Origin: Bacteroidota bacterium
GTDB taxonomy: Bacteria; Bacteroidota; Bacteroidia; Chitinophagales; Chitinophagaceae
Assembly (NCBI GenBank): GCA_005883855.1
Contig: VBAU01000164.1
Location: 1 to 7,366 of the forward strand
Direction: 5' to 3'
Length of the DNA stretch: 7,366 nucleotides
Every line of letters begins with the position of its first letter. Position 1 is the stretch's first letter. The notes beneath the pieces were generated by a model, which saw only the letters and a list, made by a program, of their open reading frames with translations, ran no database searches and was not told where the DNA came from. Position numbers and translations under genes: made by a program. Of the stretch, positions 5,868-7,366 are shown in pieces.

Positions 5868-7366
5868 TTAACTTCCTGCTGGCTTGTCCTGTGGTGTATC
5901 ATGCCTTTCCGGTTTGGGTAGCAGGGCCTTTCTCGACAATTTAAATTTTCCTGATTTAGGATCTGTGCCGATCAACTTCACCTTTACCTTATCGCCTTCC
6001 CTAAGAATTCCGTCCAATGTCTCGAGCCTTTTCCAACTTACCTCGGAAATATGCACCAATCCTTGCTTTCCTGGCAAGAATTCCACAAACGCGCCGAATG
6101 GCATAATCGATTTTACAGTAGCCTCATAAACGTCTCCAACAACCGGTACCGCTACAATTCCCTTGATCCACTGTTCTGCCCTCTGTACGCCTTCCTTGTT
6201 GGTACCAAACACACTTACTTCGCCCATGTTATTTTTCTCTTCGATATTGATCGTAGTTCCGGTCTCTCGCTGCATTTCCTGTATCACTTTGCCACCGGGT
6301 CCTATCACGGCGCCGATAAATTCTCTGTCAATGAACATTTTTATCATTCTCGGTGCATGGGGTTTTACTTCGCTCCGAGGCTCAGCAGCACAATTGTACA
6401 TGGCATCTAAAATGTGTAACCGACCTTTCCTTGCTTGCTCCAACGCCTGTCTCATCACATCCATTGGCAATCCATCTACCTTGATATCCATCTGCACTCC
6501 GCAAATGCCATCTCTTGTGCCTGTGACTTTGAAATCCATGTCGCCTAAATGATCTTCATCACCGAGGATATCTGTTAGTACTGCAAATTTTCCTTCTTTT
6601 GTAATTAACCCCATCGCAACACCGGATACATGTTTTCCCATTGGAACACCAGCATCCATCAATGCAAGGGACCCCGCGCAAACTGTCGCCATGGATGACG
6701 AACCATTTGATTCTAAGATATCGCTTACAATCCTCACTGTGTAAGCAAAGTCGACACCGGTTGGCATCATTTGCTTCAATGAGCGCATAGCCAGGTTGCC
6801 ATGACCCACTTCACGGCGACCAGGACCTCTCATCGGTTTCACTTCACCAGTCGAAAAAGGAGGAAAATTATAATGTAGAATAAATTTTGAGTACTCGGAT
6901 GTGGCAGCACTTTCGATCAATAACTCGTCAAGAGGCGTCCGCGGAGATGGTAAAATGTCTGTTTCCATGTCTAATGGACGAACCTCATCAAGCGCTCTTC
7001 CATCCAAGCGAACACGATCATTCAGTATCATGTCGCGAACAACATAATACTGCAGATCATGATAATATTTCACGGCTAATTCTTGGATGTGCTCATCCAA
7101 ATCCTCACCTTCGGCTACTTTGTATTCCTGCCTCAAGTATTCGAGCAATGTGTCTTTGATCTCATCAAATTTCTCGCTTCGTTGGTGCTTCCCTAACGCT
7201 CCTTTTGCCACTTCATAGATCTTCGCCTCGGCGAATGAATTGACTTTCGCCCTTAATTCTTCATCATGCTCAGGTTTTGTGTATTCACGTTTTCCTTTAG
7301 AACCCGCAAGTTGCCAAAGTTCTTTTTGTGCCTTTATCTGAATCCTGATAGCATCGTGTGCTATTT
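5868..7366 (-). CDS. pnp: Polyribonucleotide nucleotidyltransferase (PNPase), 5' end outside window, internal deletion
   Basis: PNPase degrades RNA 3' to 5' using phosphate, as a trimer and often in the degradosome. About 498 C-terminal residues are present and the frame is open to the window edge, so the gene continues beyond 7366; the GTG at 7211 is internal. In order there are the end of the linker after the first RNase PH domain, the second RNase PH domain (LDGR; GRREVGHG; SNGSSSMA around 6700; GDEDHLGDMDFK around 6550, the metal-binding loop), a KH domain with GPGG around 6295, an S1 domain (FGAFVEF, GLVHISEVSW) and a short polar tail. One thing is wrong: after ILPSP the protein jumps via one Arg (codon 6941-6939) to TPLDELL. 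About 19 residues are missing compared with the usual LPSPHGSALFTRGETQ...TLGTxLDE, so the near-invariant FTRGETQ motif and two core strands are lost. The product may not fold or work normally. Confidence 0.95.
   Translation of the reverse strand, partial: IAHDAIRIQIKAQKELWQLAGSKGKREYTKPEHDEELRAKVNSFAEAKIYEVAKGALGKHQRSEKFDEIKDTLLEYLRQEYKVAEGEDLDEHIQELAVKYYHDLQYYVVRDMILNDRVRLDGRALDEVRPLDMETDILPSPRTPLDELLIESAATSEYSKFILHYNFPPFSTGEVKPMRGPGRREVGHGNLAMRSLKQMMPTGVDFAYTVRIVSDILESNGSSSMATVCAGSLALMDAGVPMGKHVSGVAMGLITKEGKFAVLTDILGDEDHLGDMDFKVTGTRDGICGVQMDIKVDGLPMDVMRQALEQARKGRLHILDAMYNCAAEPRSEVKPHAPRMIKMFIDREFIGAVIGPGGKVIQEMQRETGTTINIEEKNNMGEVSVFGTNKEGVQRAEQWIKGIVAVPVVGDVYEATVKSIMPFGAFVEFLPGKQGLVHISEVSWKRLETLDGILREGDKVKVKLIGTDPKSGKFKLSRKALLPKPERHDTPQDKPAGS

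Noticed and set aside
6051..6552. Overlapping + strand open frames of 119 and 129 codons.
   Set aside because: They are antisense shadows of the KH and RNase PH coding region of pnp and show no recognisable protein features.

Overview
The window looks like a chromosomal housekeeping segment of a member of the Bacteroidota, most likely near the Cytophagales. The evidence is three exact TAnnTTTG -7 promoter elements upstream of genes, the near absence of Shine-Dalgarno sequences, and the Bacteroidota-type flavour of DnaG, PNPase, PlsY and the CYTH protein. I see no insertion sequence, phage gene, tRNA, rRNA, CRISPR array or defence system. The assignment to an order is inference from remembered family sequences.

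Layout, left to right: dnaG (DNA primase) is on the + strand. Its last 9 bases overlap the end of a convergent minus-strand CYTH-domain gene. All further genes are on the minus strand. Read in the direction of transcription, from right to left, they are: pnp (5' end outside the window), its terminator, a wrecked but full-length prmA, plsY with its own promoter, an M48-family lipoprotein metalloprotease, a terminator, a promoter with a small DUF3052-like gene, a terminator, and the CYTH gene.

The genes cover replication priming (dnaG), RNA turnover (pnp), ribosomal protein L11 methylation (prmA, inactivated), phospholipid synthesis (plsY) and envelope proteolysis (M48). They do not form one pathway. 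plsY and the M48 gene may share a transcript (75 bp gap, no terminator seen); the others look separately terminated.

Two adjacent lesions stand out. First, prmA can be rebuilt as about 284 codons, but it carries about five +1 frame changes, mostly in homopolymer runs, and an in-frame TGA. Second, pnp keeps an open frame but lacks about 19 residues of its second RNase PH domain, exactly where the near-invariant FTRGETQ motif should be. Either this locus is eroding in the organism or the assembly is locally poor; raw reads would decide. I found no convincing new biological system.
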